Source of the DNA: Phoebastria nigripes
Lineage: Eukaryota; Chordata; Aves; Procellariiformes; Diomedeidae
DNA length: 64,000 nucleotides
Assembly: GCA_035582835.1 (NCBI GenBank)
Contig: JAYKAV010002541.1
Location: forward strand, 758,907 to 822,906
Direction of reading: 5' to 3'
This document shows positions 61,001 through 64,000 of this stretch, piece by piece. Below the pieces are notes generated by a model. That model was not told where the DNA came from and made no database searches. It worked only from the letters and a program-made list of their open reading frames with translations. Positions within the stretch are counted from its first letter, which is position 1, and every line of letters starts with the position of its first letter. A program made the position numbers and the translations under genes.

Positions 61001-62200
61001 TCCTCCCTGCCCCCAGAAGCAGGCCACAGTCACTGCCAGACGCCAGCAGGCCGGGGAGCCCCGGAGGGCCGGCTGGCTCCCTCCTCACCGCTGCTTCCCC
61101 CAGGCTGGCCCGGCAACCCCTCAGCACCAGCAGCCGGGCCTGGCCCGGCCTGAGCGAGCCACAGCAGCCGCCCGCGCAGGCGACGCCAGCCTGAAGCAGC
61201 CCGTCACGCTGCCTCNGGCCCGGCCCGCCGGCGGCCGGTGCCGTGGGCTGTTCGGGCGGTGCGTGCCCCGCGCGNGGGCCTTCCCGCATCCGCCCCACGG
61301 GCCCGGGGAAAGCGCTGAGACGGCTGGGGGCGAGTGACTGGGGACACCGGCAACCACCGCCACCGACCGCCGGCGGGGACCCACCGACTGACAGCGCCCC
61401 GCCTCACCCCGCGCGGGGCGGGGCGAGAGGCAGCACCCGCCGCCGATTTGTGCTCCGGGGCCGGCCCCGCGCTTTCCATTGGCCGTCCTGCGCCGTCACT
61501 CCCGCCGGCGGCGGCAGTATCGGGGGGCTGGACTTCCTCGTTGCCGTGGCGGCAGCGGCGGGGCCGGCGGTAGGTGAGCGGCGGGGAGCGGGGGCCGCAG
61601 CGGCCGGGGAACGCGGGGTCGCCGGCAGCGGCAGCAGCAGCTGCTTGCCCCGGGCGCCCTGCTCGGCGCGGTCAGCGCCCCGCCGGGGTGGGCCCGAGCG
61701 CGGGCCCGTTGCGCTGGGGTCGGGCCTGGCCGGGCGCGGCGAGTGCCGGGGGAGGGAAAGCCCAGCTCCCCGGCGGGGCCGCCGGGAGGGTTGCTGCCGG
61801 CCCTGGTACCGAAACGGTGTGGGGGGCAGACGGGGCTAAACGGCAACAGCGGCAGNGCGAGGGTGCGTGGAGTAGCGCGGCGGCATGGCGGAGCCCCGCG
61901 GNCCCCTCCCCGCTCGCCGCCCTCCCTGGCGCAGGACGCGCGTCCCCGGGCGGGGCCTCCCCGGGCCGGTGCGGGGAGCCGGGGGTGGCAGCGGGGCTGC
62001 GGCAGGAGCCGGTCGGCGCTGCCGCTGAATCACCTGGCGGGGCTGGCTGCGGGGTGGGCAGGGGGTTGCTGCCGTGGGGTGCCGGGGCAGCGGGTGTCCG
62101 AGGCCGCTGCTGTCGCTCCCTGGCGCCGGGGGGTCGGTGTGCCCGCCGGGCCCCGCAGAGCTCGCTGGAAACGCCGGTCTGGATGTGGGAAGCAGCAGCA
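61000..62200 (+). promoter_or_regulatory. CpG island promoter, gene unassigned (HERC3 by synteny?)
   Basis: About 1.2 kb of CpG-dense sequence with a reverse CCAAT box at 61478-61482 and, 90 bp on, a strong donor TAG|GTGAGC at 61573. This fits an untranslated first exon of a plus-strand gene of about 60-100 nt. In mammals HERC3 follows PYURF/PIGY on this strand. I found no HERC3 coding exon in the rest of the window. Confidence 0.45.
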
Positions 62201-64000
62201 GTAAGCACGGAAGCCAAGAAGCCTGTGTCTGGGGTGAAGGCAGGGACGTGTTCTTACTGGGACTGCAAAATGGAGATGATGTGGGTCTTGTTTGATTTTA
62301 TTTATCTATTTTTAAATGTCTTCTATGGGGACACCTCTGGCTGGGGGCATGTGGTTATACAGTGGAAATGCTCTGTTTCTGCTTTAACTCATCCGCCGTT
62401 ACACCTTGCATTCTCTTGCTCTATAGCCTGGTCTACACTGGCCATTGAGTTGGAGTAAAACGAAGGCAAAAGGAAGAAGAAAGTGGGCTTGGAGGCTTAG
62501 TGGCAGAAAGAAGCAGTAAATTCCTTCATTATTGGGCAATGCTGATAAAAGGAGTACATTTGCCAGCTGAAATCTCACAAACAACAGGGAAGGAAAAAAC
62601 TTGTTTATTCATGCCCTGCCAGTTGACAGATCTCTTTGTTTAGAGAGCATCCAGCCTTGAGTGTTGCTTGTTGCAAGCACGGTATTTACTTAACTAACTT
62701 TCCCAGAAAGGGTGCAGTTGCAGTCGCAGCTATGGCTTTAGAACGCGTTTGTACGATCGTGTGAAGAGACTGTATGTCATGATAGCTATTAAAAAGGAAG
62801 AAAAGGAGGAAAAAAAAAAAAGGGCAAAATAAAACACATCCTGTCATGATCTTACATGCAGCATTATTATTTTACCAAACCACCAGAGTTGTTTTCTCAC
62901 CAAAGGATATACACTTAGTATGTCAGCTGAGCCTTATTATAGCAGAGGGTGGATCTTCCACCCACAATAGACTTCCTGAAAATATTGCCCACAGTGTGAG
63001 GTTTTCCTATCTCTAGCTGTGCTGTGTACATCCTTCACTGTTTTGATGGTGAATTATTCCTGGAACGTCAGGGTTTGAGGATGTTGGGTTATACCTTCCT
63101 CCCCTCCCACCCCTTTTTTTTTTTTTTTTATTATATATGGGGAGTCTCTGCAAATGACTAGCTCTGCTGCGTTGCATCTGTTCTTATCTCTAAAACATAA
63201 ATACCAAGCTGGCTGTGTTGTGATCTGTGAAGAACAGGAATAGGTGATGTGGTTGGGTACTGCAGCTCTTGCGTGTTTTGCAATCCAATTTTTAAAAGGG
63301 ACTGGGAACTTTAATGCCCTAACTGATACATTTAAAAAAACCACACCTTCCCTAAGGGTTTGTCCTCTGAAGATAAAAATTCAACTTTTCTAAGGTGTAT
63401 TGAGCTGAGCACTAGGAGTAATTAGTCACTTTTAAAATTTCAGATAAGTGAATATAAACCTTATCTATATTTTTTTATATGTGTGTGTATGTACAGACAC
63501 ATGTCTGTGTTAGTGCCTGCCCACACTACAAACTTTTTATATAATTGCTTTAGTATGAGGAGGGTATGCAGCCTGTAGAGGTAGTTTGCAGTGTAACGTG
63601 CATTACTTCCTCCGCTAATGTCAGAGAAGAGTAACTGCCTTAACCAGAAGTGGAAATGGAGTGTGAAATTGTCATTTGAAGCCTTTTGTGTTTCAGGACA
63701 CAGCTCCTACTTGAACGCATGATGTATTAAGACTTGCGGCAGCTTTTCGCGGGGGGGGAACCTAAACATTAGCACATTTTTAAAACCACAACTGTTCTAT
63801 GTCTTCAAAATAAGTAAATTAAAAATGTGGCTCACCAGGCCGTTGGAAAATACTTAGCTATGCCTGCACACTCAAATGGAAAGCGGCTATGTTGGTTTTC
63901 ACTCCTGAGTGGAAAGTGCTGCTCTGTCNCCTTGGAATAGAGCTGCACAGGGATTTAACAGCAAAATGTTTGGAGGATGTGGGGTGGGATTCAATGGAGA
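62200..64000. other. Possible first intron after the CpG island; nothing recognised
   Basis: AT-richer sequence with homopolymer runs (A at 62810-62821, T at 63113-63129) and a short TATATG/GTGTGT stretch near 63470-63490. No exon or transposon recognised. Confidence 0.5.

Overview
The window is a piece of a bird nuclear genome. The evidence is the ordinary vertebrate exon-intron structure, two solo LTRs of very common avian endogenous retrovirus types (12869-13775 and 47185-47720), a CR1 LINE 3' end with its ATTCTATG tail (43801-43952), and a gene order that combines POLR2B-IGFBP7 with a small HERC gene and PYURF/PIGY. Single ambiguous bases and two N runs in GC-rich first exons (33197-33566, 51597-51681) point to a draft short-read assembly.

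Layout. 1-15.47 kb: POLR2B (+), RNA polymerase II second-largest subunit. 22 coding exons join without a frame break and give 1093 residues, matching human residue 82 to the stop; the first exons lie outside the window. 15.45-33.7 kb: IGFBP7 (-), five coding exons, with most of the N-terminus lost in an N run. POLR2B and IGFBP7 are convergent and their poly(A) signals lie 30 bp apart. 36.1-57.2 kb: a small HERC E3 ligase gene (+), most like mammalian HERC5/HERC6. Twenty-three coding exons join in frame to about 950 residues, with RCC1 blades and a HECT domain that keeps its catalytic Cys. Its promoter CpG island carries an interferon-response-like element. 50.4-51.8 kb: PYURF/PIGY (-), a two-cistron gene nested antisense in HERC intron 16; its CpG island runs over HERC exons 17 and 18. 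61.0-62.2 kb: another CpG island with a probable untranslated first exon on the + strand, possibly HERC3 by mammalian synteny.

Functionally, POLR2B is a housekeeping catalytic core gene, IGFBP7 is secreted, PYURF and PIGY are small mitochondrial and ER proteins made from one mRNA, and the HERC gene is a likely interferon-responsive ubiquitin-like-protein ligase. I see no operon, CRISPR array, prophage or other prokaryotic system. The most interesting points are the HERC locus (nested bicistronic gene, shared CpG island, a likely GC-AG intron, an ISRE-like promoter) and the tail-to-tail POLR2B/IGFBP7 3' ends.

All exon boundaries were set by eye from splice signals, reading-frame phase and remembered human protein sequences; no alignment software was used.
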